Source: a virus
Reading direction: 5' to 3' (one strand)
IMG/VR virus record: IMGVR_UViG_3300044633_000774
Coordinates: 1 to 64,000 of that record
Length of the DNA stretch: 64,000 nucleotides
How positions within the stretch are numbered: position 1 is the stretch's first letter; each line of letters starts with the position of its first letter. Below, piece by piece: positions 7,746-15,454 of the stretch. Made by a program: the position numbers and the translations under genes. Under the pieces are notes generated by a model. It was given only the letters and a program-made list of their open reading frames with translations. It searched no databases and had not been told where the DNA came from.

Positions 7746-8503
7746 GATATTAATTTGTTTAATTTATACAGTGATAAATTAAGATCATTGCATGCTTCTA
7801 ATTTTGAACCATACAGCACACCATTAATAGTTACCGGAGTTGCATTTGAATTTTCTGACAGAGTTCTTTTACCTTTGCGATTAAGGGACCAAATGCCCTT
7901 AGTTTGTTCGGAGATTTTCCTTCCTAACATTGAATCTGATCGGCACTTTTTAAGTTTTTGGGCTTTTTGCTCTCCGTAAATTTCTTCGTAGGTTTTTCCT
8001 TTTTGTGGAGTTGTTTTTCCTTTATTCCAAGGAACTTGAGGATTTGCTTTTTTAGTAGCTTGCATCTTTGCAATAATTTCAGGTGTTCTTGTGTAAGTTT
8101 TTCTGCCTCTTAATGTAGCAGACCGTTTTTTGTTAGATTCTATAGTTTGTGGTTTTCCTTTTTGATCTATAGATCTTGCTGTGCTTACTTTTTCTTTAAG
8201 ATATTGGTAGGTAGTTGAATTAATTTTGTAACGTTGGTGGTTTTTACTAATACATAATAATCTATTAGCGGCATAAATCATTTTATGTTTGTTGATACCA
8301 TCTAACATTTTTGTTAGTAATAAATGACAAATAAAGTGTTCTTTAGCAGTAAGTTTAACTATATTTAATTTTGAATCAGCCCCACCAAGGCATTTTGGTA
8401 CTATATGATGTTTTTCAGTATAGATACTTGCAGGCAAAGTTCTTGACATAGCATTACTAATAATGTTATTATACCATATAGTGTATTTGTTTTGTAAAAA
8501 CAT
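7742..8503 (-). CDS. HNH homing endonuclease with NUMOD domains
   Basis: The start at 8503 has AAAGGA upstream on the minus strand; an upstream in-frame start at 8638 would overlap the divergent gene. The HNH core is KHHIVPKCLGG, then NIVKLTAKEHFICH. NUMOD3-like repeats (TPEIIAKMQATKK, ISEQTKGIWSLNRKG) and a C-terminal NUMOD1-like piece (LYGSKLEACNDLNLS) follow. It is a clear paralogue of the 4098-4730 gene, and it too ends four bases inside a convergent replication gene. Confidence 0.85.
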   Translation of the reverse strand: MFLQNKYTIWYNNIISNAMSRTLPASIYTEKHHIVPKCLGGADSKLNIVKLTAKEHFICHLLLTKMLDGINKHKMIYAANRLLCISKNHQRYKINSTTYQYLKEKVSTARSIDQKGKPQTIESNKKRSATLRGRKTYTRTPEIIAKMQATKKANPQVPWNKGKTTPQKGKTYEEIYGEQKAQKLKKCRSDSMLGRKISEQTKGIWSLNRKGKRTLSENSNATPVTINGVLYGSKLEACNDLNLSLYKLNKLIS

Positions 8504-8520
8504 ATAAAATCCTTTAATAG

Positions 8521-8528
8521 TATTTATG
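8521..8528 (-). promoter_or_regulatory. Late-type promoter CATAAATA
   Basis: CATAAATA on the minus strand lies 17 bases before the HNH start at 8503. It is back to back with the plus-strand motif at 8543-8550. Confidence 0.5.
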
Positions 8529-8542
8529 TCGCATAGATGAGC

Positions 8543-8550
8543 AATAAATA
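8543..8550 (+). promoter_or_regulatory. Late-type promoter AATAAATA
   Basis: The motif is followed after four bases by the ATG at 8555, with no Shine-Dalgarno sequence. Confidence 0.5.
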
Positions 8551-8554
8551 AACA

Positions 8555-9295
8555 ATGATAGATCAAATAATTAAAGTTTGGCAAGAAAATAAAGACAAAA
8601 ATATGACAACAGAAACTGCTATTTGTAAATATTGCCAAAAATCTTTTCGTAAACTTTCAACACTTGCGGCGCATCAGTGTGAGCCCAAACGTCGCTGGCA
8701 ACAAGAAAAAGAAATGGGTGTGCAGTTTGGACTTCAAGCATACCTACGCTTCTTTGAAGTAACACAGGGCAGTGCAAAACTAAAAAGCTACGCAGACTTT
8801 GTCGCTAGTCCATACTATTTGGCATTTGTGGCATTTGGGCGGCACATGCAGGCTATACGTGCTGTTAATCCACGTGCATTTATTGACTGGGTTATCAAAC
8901 AAAACAAAAAACTTGATCAATGGTCACATGAAGCAATATATGTAGAATACTTACATCAGTATCTAAAGCGTGAAGCGGCACAAGACGCATTGGAACGTGC
9001 ATTAATTGAAATGCAGGAGTATGTGGATGAACATCCAGAAATTAAACAAGGACTCAGCGGATATTTTCAAAGTGGCAACAGTAATAGAATCTGCCATCAT
9101 ATAGCCAACGGCCGTATTAGCCCTTGGGTTGTTTACAACTGTGATTCGGGTATTGCTTTTTTAGATTCATTGAGTGAAGAACAGATAGCTATTATTATTA
9201 GTTGGATTGACCCAGACCATTGGCAACGTCGATTCAAAGACTATGTAGCTGATACCGAATGGATCAAGATGATCTTAAAGGCGGCAGGCTTATGA
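8555..9295 (+). CDS. Unknown protein with N-terminal zinc finger
   Basis: The 246-residue protein carries an N-terminal C2H2-like finger, CKYCQKSFRKLSTLAAHQC, at about residues 24-42. A long helical region of unknown type follows, rich in aromatic residues and ending in WIDPDHWQRRFKDYV. The start at 8555 is four bases after a late-type promoter core; an internal ATG at 8603 is possible. The next gene overlaps its stop. The finger suggests nucleic-acid binding, but the role is unknown. Confidence 0.6.
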   Translation: MIDQIIKVWQENKDKNMTTETAICKYCQKSFRKLSTLAAHQCEPKRRWQQEKEMGVQFGLQAYLRFFEVTQGSAKLKSYADFVASPYYLAFVAFGRHMQAIRAVNPRAFIDWVIKQNKKLDQWSHEAIYVEYLHQYLKREAAQDALERALIEMQEYVDEHPEIKQGLSGYFQSGNSNRICHHIANGRISPWVVYNCDSGIAFLDSLSEEQIAIIISWIDPDHWQRRFKDYVADTEWIKMILKAAGL

Positions 9296-9483
9296 TTGAC
9301 CAAGAACTGCGTGATCTGTTACATGAAATTAAAGGTGATTTGGTCAATGTACAAACTGAACTACTATTGATGAAATTTGCCGTGGATAAAATAGAAAAGC
9401 AAGTTGGAGAGTTGCATGATGCTAAACAACAGCCACAGGATCCATTTGCTGACATGCCTGGTATGAGAGTAGAACGACTATGA
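9292..9483 (+). CDS. Unknown coiled-coil protein, 63 aa
   Basis: The ATG at 9292 overlaps the TGA of the zinc-finger gene (ATGA), so the pair is coupled. The 63 residues form one amphipathic helix (LLHEIKGDLVNVQTELLLMK) and an acidic, proline-rich tail. It overlaps the start of the DnaE-like gene by four bases. Function unknown. Confidence 0.6.
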   Translation: MIDQELRDLLHEIKGDLVNVQTELLLMKFAVDKIEKQVGELHDAKQQPQDPFADMPGMRVERL

Positions 9484-10052
9484 AATTTAAAAGTGATATA
9501 GATATAGATTTTGCCGACCGAACAGAGATATTGAATTTAATAGATCATGTACCTGCGAGCATACTAACCAATGGTAATTTTCGAAAACATGCGTCTGGAA
9601 TCTATGTAACGGACATTCCGCAAGATCCATTTACCGGACAGGCAAGTTTAGACTATGATGTAGCTGAAGACCGTGGCTATGTTAAATTAGACTTTCTTAA
9701 TGTAAATCTATACAAGCAGGTACGTGACGAAACTCACCTAATAGAGTTGATGCGAGAGCCGGATTGGGCTCGATTATATGATCCAGAAGTCTGTGCAAAA
9801 CTAATGCATGTTAATGGGCACTATGATCTGTTATTACAGATGCCCGAACCTGTGGACACTATTGCTAGACTGGCTATGTTCTTGGCTATTATACGTCCTG
9901 CAAAAAGACACTTAGCTGGTAAGACTTGGAAGGAAGTTGCAGAAACTGTTTGGGATCGACCTGCAGATGATACTTATTACTTTAAGAAAAGTCATTCGAT
10001 TGCGTATTCGCAATTGGTTGTGATAAACCTTAACTTACTTACATCTTCCTAA
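9480..10052 (+). CDS. Miniature DnaE-like (family C polymerase palm-like) protein
   Basis: Only 190 residues, yet it keeps in order the landmarks of the bacterial DNA polymerase III alpha palm. DIDIDFADR at residues 7-15 matches the first catalytic Asp-x-Asp motif. RKHASGIYV at about 36-44 matches KHAGGVV. YVKLDFLNV at about 63-71 matches VKFDFLGL with the third catalytic Asp. IARLAMFLAIIRPA comes next, and FKKSHSIAYS near the end matches NKSHSAAY. The family is normally over 1000 residues long, so PHP, fingers and exonuclease regions are absent. Whether it polymerises is unknown. It may be a regulator or a minimal enzyme. It is coupled to two upstream small genes. Confidence 0.6.
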   Translation: MKFKSDIDIDFADRTEILNLIDHVPASILTNGNFRKHASGIYVTDIPQDPFTGQASLDYDVAEDRGYVKLDFLNVNLYKQVRDETHLIELMREPDWARLYDPEVCAKLMHVNGHYDLLLQMPEPVDTIARLAMFLAIIRPAKRHLAGKTWKEVAETVWDRPADDTYYFKKSHSIAYSQLVVINLNLLTSS

Positions 10053-10410
10053 CTAAGGTAATACTACGACGCTTACTGCGTTTGTTTGCAATTTCTTTAA
10101 GACTGATATAAGGACCGTGCTGTATAATTACGTCCTTGCTGTTGAATGTCTTTAAGCAAACTCTAAACTCTATCCAATCCTGTTTTAAAAACACATTGAT
10201 CGGTATTAATCTATTACTTTCCCACCACCACTGATCTGCTAGTTCTAAATAACGACCTTTTTGGTCTAGAGTCTTTAGTAAGGCATAGTCATAGATAGTA
10301 GTGATAATTTCATCACTGTTCTGTATGATGCCTATATATTCATTGCCGCCATAGGTAAGATAACTTAAAAACGGGTATTGATCTAATAAATTCTTGTAAC
10401 TATCTTCCAT
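10039..10410 (-). CDS. Unknown protein, 123 aa
   Basis: The start at 10410 (MEDSYKNLL) is chosen over a GTG six codons upstream. The protein has YLTYGGNEYIGIIQNSDE, a tryptophan-rich ADQWWWESNRLIPINVF and a very basic C-terminus (KEIANKRSKRRSITLVRKM). Its end overlaps the convergent DnaE-like gene by 14 bases. A late-type motif ACTAAATA lies upstream at 10442-10449. No family is recognised. Confidence 0.55.
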   Translation of the reverse strand: MEDSYKNLLDQYPFLSYLTYGGNEYIGIIQNSDEIITTIYDYALLKTLDQKGRYLELADQWWWESNRLIPINVFLKQDWIEFRVCLKTFNSKDVIIQHGPYISLKEIANKRSKRRSITLVRKM

Positions 10411-10441
10411 TGGGTTCCGTATAAACACTAACTATTCAGTT

Positions 10442-10449
10442 TATTTAGT
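10442..10449 (-). promoter_or_regulatory. Late-type promoter ACTAAATA
   Basis: Reads on the minus strand toward the unknown gene at 10039-10410. Confidence 0.4.
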
Positions 10450-10450
10450 G

Positions 10451-10951
10451 TTAAGCAGAACTCGCAGTTTTAATTGCAGCCCATCTTTTTCTATTAGATT
10501 CTGCTAATTTTTCGCGGTGCTGGCCTGTAAAGATTCTGCCCTTACCTGATTTTGACATTTTTTCTTTAGTTTCGGCAGTAAATGCCGCCCGTGCCTTTCC
10601 TAATTTAGCAATAGACATTTTTTGCTTTGCTTCATCGGAATACACTAACTTGCGCCCGGTTGGAATTCCTAGTTTAGGACTCGTTCTGCCTTTCATCTTA
10701 TCCGATTGTTTTTGTTTAGCTTCTATAGAACGATTCGATGCGCCATCGCCGCCATCTGTTCTATTAAGTAATATACCGGTTCCTAGATCTTTTCTTCCAT
10801 ACCAGCTAATCATACGTCGTTCGAGTGCAAGTGAGCCTATATCGGATAAATTAGTTTCAAGAAATATAATATTAGCCGAGTCTGTTGGAACAGAACATGA
10901 ATGTTTTTGGTATGCTCGATTTTTCTTACCCTTACCGATATAATAATGCAT
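10451..10951 (-). CDS. GIY-YIG homing endonuclease lacking the GIY strand
   Basis: The protein begins [14 protein letters not shown], so it keeps the YIG half of the catalytic site. The preceding strand is missing, unlike the intact relative at 29826 ([19 protein letters not shown]). GGAAG six bases before the ATG supports this start. The rest is intact: [20 protein letters not shown], then NUMOD3-type repeats ([31 protein letters not shown]). It is probably an N-terminally deleted and inactive copy. Confidence 0.75.
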   Translation of the reverse strand: MHYYIGKGKKNRAYQKHSCSVPTDSANIIFLETNLSDIGSLALERRMISWYGRKDLGTGILLNRTDGGDGASNRSIEAKQKQSDKMKGRTSPKLGIPTGRKLVYSDEAKQKMSIAKLGKARAAFTAETKEKMSKSGKGRIFTGQHREKLAESNRKRWAAIKTASSA

Positions 10952-10969
10952 ATAAACTTCCGTTGATAC

Positions 10970-10977
10970 TATAAATA
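10970..10977 (+). promoter_or_regulatory. Late-type promoter TATAAATA
   Basis: Perfect T4-type core, 20 bases before the ATG at 10998, with AGGA between them. Confidence 0.65.
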
Positions 10978-10997
10978 CATAAACAGGATTAGTTATT

Positions 10998-11435
10998 ATG
11001 TCTAAAATTACTTCATATTTATATGAAAATATTATCGAGGTTCAAGTATTGGATGATGATCCCACAATTAAAACAAGGAATAGAATCGTGTATAGCAGAA
11101 CAGTGAAAGTTTATAAAAATATTGACAATATTATCACAATTCAATTTAGAAACAATGACCAAAAGCCTGCTAATGTTGTAAGTAGAGATTTTACATTTGC
11201 GCTGACAGATGGTAATGTAACGGTATGGTCGACTACTGCTAATATCACTAGTATAACTACTTCGGTTGGTACGGTTACATTGGACCAAGCAAACGTTGCG
11301 AACCTAACACAAGAATACTACAATTACACAGTGAGCTACACTGGGCCAGCAGTAGGTAACTTAACACTACCTGCATACACTGATGACAATTGGGGTGCGG
11401 CCGGACAAATGCAAGTTATCTCAAACGTTTATTAA
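10998..11435 (+). CDS. Putative virion structural protein
   Basis: The 145-residue protein is beta-rich with many Thr, Asn and Val residues ([21 protein letters not shown], then [20 protein letters not shown]). This is typical of tail or head decoration proteins. It has a perfect late promoter and a ribosome-binding site, which supports a structural role. It ends in the acidic-aromatic stretch [14 protein letters not shown]. Exact role unknown. Confidence 0.5.
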   Translation: MSKITSYLYENIIEVQVLDDDPTIKTRNRIVYSRTVKVYKNIDNIITIQFRNNDQKPANVVSRDFTFALTDGNVTVWSTTANITSITTSVGTVTLDQANVANLTQEYYNYTVSYTGPAVGNLTLPAYTDDNWGAAGQMQVISNVY

Positions 11436-11444
11436 TCAAATCTC

Positions 11445-11473
11445 TTGACTTAAACTAACAATTAGCATATAAT
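11445..11473 (+). promoter_or_regulatory. Early-type promoter of the primase region
   Basis: TTGACT, 17 bases, TATAAT; the ATG of a 20-codon frame at 11481 follows after seven bases. It probably was the original primase promoter. Confidence 0.75.
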
Positions 11474-11480
11474 ATAGTAT

Positions 11481-11543
11481 ATGCTGAATATCATCTCTGA
11501 CTTTGTTAAAAGCCTACTGCCTGCTAAAAAGAATTTGTTTTAA
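11481..11543 (+). pseudogene. Remnant 5' end of the primase gene
   Basis: This frame of 20 codons begins MLNIISDFVKSLL and directly follows an early-type promoter. It resembles the N-terminus of the primase at 12220 (IKIVSDFAVNLWKLG). It then stops where the GIY-YIG endonuclease gene begins. I read it as the original start of the primase gene, cut off when the endonuclease arrived with a second copy of the 5' end. It could still be translated as a leader peptide. Confidence 0.45.
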
Positions 11544-11554
11544 TTGCAAGTTGA

Positions 11555-11562
11555 CATAAATA
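11555..11562 (+). promoter_or_regulatory. Late-type promoter CATAAATA
   Basis: Five bases before the ATG at 11568; no ribosome-binding site. Confidence 0.5.
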
Positions 11563-11567
11563 CTTAT

Positions 11568-12227
11568 ATGTCAAAATTCATTTATCTAATAACATCACCG
11601 TCATCTAAAGTTTACGTGGGTCAATCTTCAATACCATTTATCGAAAAGGAAAAATGGTATAAAAAGTTAGAAAAGTACGATAAAACAGACAGAAAGGTTG
11701 CTAACGCTATCAAAAAATATAGCTGGCAAAATATGAAGTTTGAAATAATAGAACAAGATGATACTTGGACTAAAGAACAGTTAAACGAACGAGAAATATT
11801 TTGGATACAATACTATAATTCTGTTACTGAGGGATATAATATGACAACCGGAGGAGATGGTGTAGATCCTGTGTTAGCAAAAGAATTGGCACTTAAACAT
11901 CATCGAACGATGAGTCCTAAGAAAAAAGAACAACGAAGTGCTAATTGTAGTAAAGGCCAACTGTGTCGATATGCAAATAATCCGGATACAGAAGAAACAA
12001 AAAAACGCAAGAGTGACGCACATAAAGGCAAATATCTAATAGAATCACCTAATGGTCAAATTTGGGAAACTGACCTGGGATTAAAAGATTTTGCCAAATT
12101 ATACGAAAATGAATTAAAAATAGGCTATTGGCAGTTGTTTAATGCATATAGAAAGTGTTATAATAATACAGTTACAACTCGCACTCGTAAAGATAACAAT
12201 AACTGGAAAGTAAAGCGCATTGATTAA
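11568..12227 (+). CDS. GIY-YIG homing endonuclease
   Basis: The start at 11568 gives FIYLITSPSSKVYVGQS, in which IYL and YVG form the two catalytic strands. The core continues with REIFWIQYYNSVTEGYNMTTGG, the usual Glu-containing end of the GIY-YIG domain. The C-terminal part is a basic DNA-binding region ending WKVKRID. It lies between the remnant start and the actual start of the primase gene and overlaps the latter by eight bases. Confidence 0.85.
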   Translation: MSKFIYLITSPSSKVYVGQSSIPFIEKEKWYKKLEKYDKTDRKVANAIKKYSWQNMKFEIIEQDDTWTKEQLNEREIFWIQYYNSVTEGYNMTTGGDGVDPVLAKELALKHHRTMSPKKKEQRSANCSKGQLCRYANNPDTEETKKRKSDAHKGKYLIESPNGQIWETDLGLKDFAKLYENELKIGYWQLFNAYRKCYNNTVTTRTRKDNNNWKVKRID

Positions 12228-13260
12228 AATTGTATCAGACTTTGCTGTGAATTTATGGAAATTAGGTAGAAAAACTAAAACGAGTCCATCTGGCTGGATT
12301 TCAGGAAATGCTGTTTGCTGCGCACACAACGGACAAACTACAGATACCCGAGGCCGTGGCGGAATTCATATTGATGATAACGGTAATATTTCCTATTCGT
12401 GTTTTAATTGTAATTTCAAAGCCAGTTATCAACCAGGTAGGCACTTAACATTTAAGTTTCGTAAACTATTATCCTGGATGGGTGCAGCAGACAGTGATGT
12501 TAAACGCTTAGTAATTGAAGCTATCCGTATCAAAGACCTAGTAGCACCAGAACAGGTAAAAGAACCAGAAGAAAAGATTGAGTTTAAAGTTCGTGAATTA
12601 CCAAAAGATGCAGTAAGTTTTCAGCAACTGCTAACACATCATCTATTAGATGACTTTAATAATGTTCCTTCACTGTTAAATTCAGCAGTTGACTATGTTA
12701 AGGCTCGTAAAATTAACACTGGTAAATATGACTTTTATTGGACTGACTCAACAGAGCACAGCCTACATCAACGTGTGATTATTCCTATGATTTGGGAAGG
12801 ACGGACTATAGGTTATACCAGTCGTGCTTTTACTGATGGAGTTAAGCCTAAGTATTACAGCCATTATGAACCTAATATGGTGTTCAATACCAACAATCAA
12901 CTGCATGATTGGAAGTTTGTCGTTGTTTGTGAAGGACCATTTGATGCAATGAGCATAGATGGGGTAGCAGTGCTGGGCAATGAAGTCAGTGATGTTCAAG
13001 CTGACATAATTGACGCACTTGGCCGTGAAGTTATTGTAGTAGCTGATGCTGATAAGAGTGGCAGTAAGTTAGTAGATGCAGCCATCAAGTATGGATGGAG
13101 TGTAGCATTTCCTGTTTGGCAAGAAGACACAGACTGCAAGGACATTAGTGATGCTGTGGTTAAATATGGTAAGCTGTTCGTGTTAGCCTCAATTTTACAA
13201 GCTCGAGAATCGTCAGCATTAAAAATTAAATTGCTTTCAAAGAGAATGTTTGATAAATAA
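12220..13260 (+). CDS. DNA primase (zinc finger plus TOPRIM)
   Basis: The start is a TTG at 12220 inside the end of the endonuclease gene; no ATG is available. The N-terminus has a zinc-binding set (CCAHNG at 33-38, CFNC at 61-64). The TOPRIM domain has VVVCEGPFDAMSI near residue 233 and VIVVADADKSG near 275, giving the conserved Glu and Asp-x-Asp. The 346-residue length fits a primase without a fused helicase, and a separate DnaB-type helicase follows. It makes primers for lagging-strand synthesis. Confidence 0.85.
   Translation: MIKIVSDFAVNLWKLGRKTKTSPSGWISGNAVCCAHNGQTTDTRGRGGIHIDDNGNISYSCFNCNFKASYQPGRHLTFKFRKLLSWMGAADSDVKRLVIEAIRIKDLVAPEQVKEPEEKIEFKVRELPKDAVSFQQLLTHHLLDDFNNVPSLLNSAVDYVKARKINTGKYDFYWTDSTEHSLHQRVIIPMIWEGRTIGYTSRAFTDGVKPKYYSHYEPNMVFNTNNQLHDWKFVVVCEGPFDAMSIDGVAVLGNEVSDVQADIIDALGREVIVVADADKSGSKLVDAAIKYGWSVAFPVWQEDTDCKDISDAVVKYGKLFVLASILQARESSALKIKLLSKRMFDK
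13252..13259 (+). promoter_or_regulatory. Late-type promoter GATAAATA
   Basis: It spans the last codons of the primase and lies upstream of the GIY-YIG gene at 13281. Confidence 0.45.
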
Positions 13261-13280
13261 TGTTATAAGAGGATGACATT

Positions 13281-14000
13281 ATGAAGGCAAAACCTTACGT
13301 ATACAAAGGTGAACATAAAGTATCAAGGGAAATTTACATTGGCTATCGAGAGAAAAATACAGATTCTGGAATAGATGACTTAGTGAAGTATAGAACATCA
13401 TCAAAAAAAGTTAATCCTATATTTGACGAATTTGAATGGATAGTAGTTGCAGAATTTGATAATGGTAATGATGCATATGATTATGAACAAAAATTAATTT
13501 ATGAGCAATGGAATAATCCTCTTTTATTAAATAAAAATTGCCATTATAGACAGAAAAGATTTAAGAGTACAATTGGAAGAGTTCATTCGGACGAAACAAA
13601 ACAAAAGATATCAGATGCACACACAGGTAAGAAACGAAAAAAATTTACAAAAGACACATTAAAAAAAATGTCGTTGGCCCAATCAGGCAGAGCATTGTCT
13701 GCCAGTACAAAGGACAAAATTCGTAAAGCAAGGACAGGAACAACACAATCACCGGAGACTATTGCTAAGAGAGTTGCCAAAAATACAGGAAAAAAACGGT
13801 CTTTAGATACATGTAAAAAAATAGGTGATATTCATCGAGGTAAACTGGTATCTATTAAAACAAAAGCACTGCAATCGCAGAAAGCAAAAGAACGAGCACT
13901 AATAAAAAATAAATGTCCACATTGTCAAAAAGAAGTTAGTAATACAAATTTTAACAGATGGCACGGAAATAATTGCAAACACAAAGAAAAGATTATATAA
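13281..14000 (+). CDS. GIY-YIG homing endonuclease with NUMOD3 and zinc finger
   Basis: The N-terminus YVYKGEHKVSREIYIGYR has the two GIY-YIG strands in a form with a longer insert. Several NUMOD3-type repeats follow (HSDETKQKISDAHTGKK, SASTKDKIRKARTG, SPETIAKRVAK). A C-terminal finger CPHCQKEVSNTNFNRWHGNN completes the DNA-binding part. AGAGG precedes the ATG. It separates primase and helicase genes, which are adjacent in many phages. Confidence 0.85.
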   Translation: MKAKPYVYKGEHKVSREIYIGYREKNTDSGIDDLVKYRTSSKKVNPIFDEFEWIVVAEFDNGNDAYDYEQKLIYEQWNNPLLLNKNCHYRQKRFKSTIGRVHSDETKQKISDAHTGKKRKKFTKDTLKKMSLAQSGRALSASTKDKIRKARTGTTQSPETIAKRVAKNTGKKRSLDTCKKIGDIHRGKLVSIKTKALQSQKAKERALIKNKCPHCQKEVSNTNFNRWHGNNCKHKEKII

Positions 14001-14006
14001 TTAATT

Positions 14007-15395
14007 ATGGCTAAAGAATATACAAGCGATTTACAAAAATTATTTTTAGAAATGATGTTACAAGACCCGCAGAGTTACGTGCGGGTACAAAACATCTATA
14101 ATCCCGAAAACTTCGATAGAAGTCTACGTGAAGCAGCTAAATTTATCAAACAGCACAGTGACGAATATAGAACACTGCCTACTATTGATCAAGTACAAGC
14201 AGTGACCACAGTCACACTTAAACACGTACCGGATCTAACTGAAGATCATTATAATTGGTTTATGACTGAGTTTGAAGGCTTTACTAAACAACAAGAAATC
14301 AGTCGTGCTATTTTGGCCGCAGCTGATCTATTAGAAAAAGGTGACTATGATCCAGTTGAGAAATTGATCAAAGATGCAGTGCAGATTAGTCTAACCAAAG
14401 ACATGGGCACAAACTATTTTAATGATCCTAGAGCACGTATTGACAAGTACTTTAACAGTGGTGGTCAAGTGTCAACAGGCTGGCCTCAGATGGATAAGAT
14501 ACTTTACGGTGGCTTTAGTCGTGGCGAGCTAAACATTTTTGCTGGAGGTTCTGGTTCAGGTAAGAGTTTGGTTATGATGAACATTGCACTTAGTTGGCTA
14601 CAGGCCGGACTCAGTGGTGTGTATGTGACTTTAGAGTTAAGTGAAGAACTATGTAGTCTTAGAACTGATGCTATGTTAACAGGTATGAGTACTAAAGACA
14701 TTCGCAAAGACATTGACACAACTGAACTTAAAGTTAAGATGGTAGGTAAGAAGTCTGGACAATATCAAGTTAAAGGATTTCCGGCACAGAGCACAGTCAA
14801 CGACATTCGCAGTTACTTAAAAGAAGTACAGATTCAAACTGGTATTCGTGTGGACTTTGTTATGGTAGACTATTTAGATTTGGTCATGCCGGTGAGTGTT
14901 AAAGTTAATCCCAACGATCAGTTTATCAAAGACAAATATGTAGCAGAAGAACTACGTAACTTGGCTAAAGAACTTAATGTCTTGCTAGTAACTGCGTCAC
15001 AGTTGAATCGTAGTGCCGTTGAAGAAATTGAATTTGACCATAGTCATATTGCTGGTGGTATTAGTAAGATCAACACAGCTGATAACGTGTTTGGTATCTT
15101 TACAAGTCGTGCTATGAAAGAACGCGGTAAGTATCAACTACAGTGTATGAAGTCACGTAGTTCAACAGGTGTAGGACATAAAATTGACTTGACCTACAAC
15201 ATCGAAACTATGCGTATCACCGACGAAGGCGAAGATATGTCGGGCGACAATCTTGGTGCAACACGTAATGTCAATAATGTATTAAACAACATCAAAACTG
15301 GGTCTACAGTCAAAGACGACAGTCCTAAAATCAATGCAGAAGTAAACAGCAGTAAACTTAAAAGTATGTTGGCTGGACTTAAAAAAGTAGAATGA
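14007..15395 (+). CDS. Replicative DNA helicase, DnaB/gp41 family
   Basis: The 462-residue protein has an N-terminal helical domain, then the RecA-like core beginning STGWPQMDKILYGGFSRGE. Walker A is GGSGSGKS at 180-187. Walker B is VMVDYLDL near residue 285. ASQLNRSA near 330 is motif H3, and a GG-turn then KSRSS carry the arginine finger region. The C-terminal tail of about 60 residues is low complexity. It unwinds the fork as a hexamer with the primase encoded upstream. Confidence 0.9.
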   Translation: MAKEYTSDLQKLFLEMMLQDPQSYVRVQNIYNPENFDRSLREAAKFIKQHSDEYRTLPTIDQVQAVTTVTLKHVPDLTEDHYNWFMTEFEGFTKQQEISRAILAAADLLEKGDYDPVEKLIKDAVQISLTKDMGTNYFNDPRARIDKYFNSGGQVSTGWPQMDKILYGGFSRGELNIFAGGSGSGKSLVMMNIALSWLQAGLSGVYVTLELSEELCSLRTDAMLTGMSTKDIRKDIDTTELKVKMVGKKSGQYQVKGFPAQSTVNDIRSYLKEVQIQTGIRVDFVMVDYLDLVMPVSVKVNPNDQFIKDKYVAEELRNLAKELNVLLVTASQLNRSAVEEIEFDHSHIAGGISKINTADNVFGIFTSRAMKERGKYQLQCMKSRSSTGVGHKIDLTYNIETMRITDEGEDMSGDNLGATRNVNNVLNNIKTGSTVKDDSPKINAEVNSSKLKSMLAGLKKVE

Positions 15396-15398
15396 TTT

Positions 15399-15406
15399 AA
15401 TAAATA
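15399..15406 (+). promoter_or_regulatory. Late-type promoter AATAAATA
   Basis: About 48 bases upstream of the ATG at 15455, the first gene of the virion block. Confidence 0.45.
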
Positions 15407-15454
15407 CATTGCTTTTTAGAATAATAACTATTCAAGCTAAGGTAACAAGACAAT

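Noticed and set aside
11543-12230. A group I intron in the primase gene.
   Set aside because: The endonuclease gene overlaps the primase frame, and the two exons would both contain the same SDF start, so splicing would duplicate residues. A duplication fits better. No intron core was recognised by eye.
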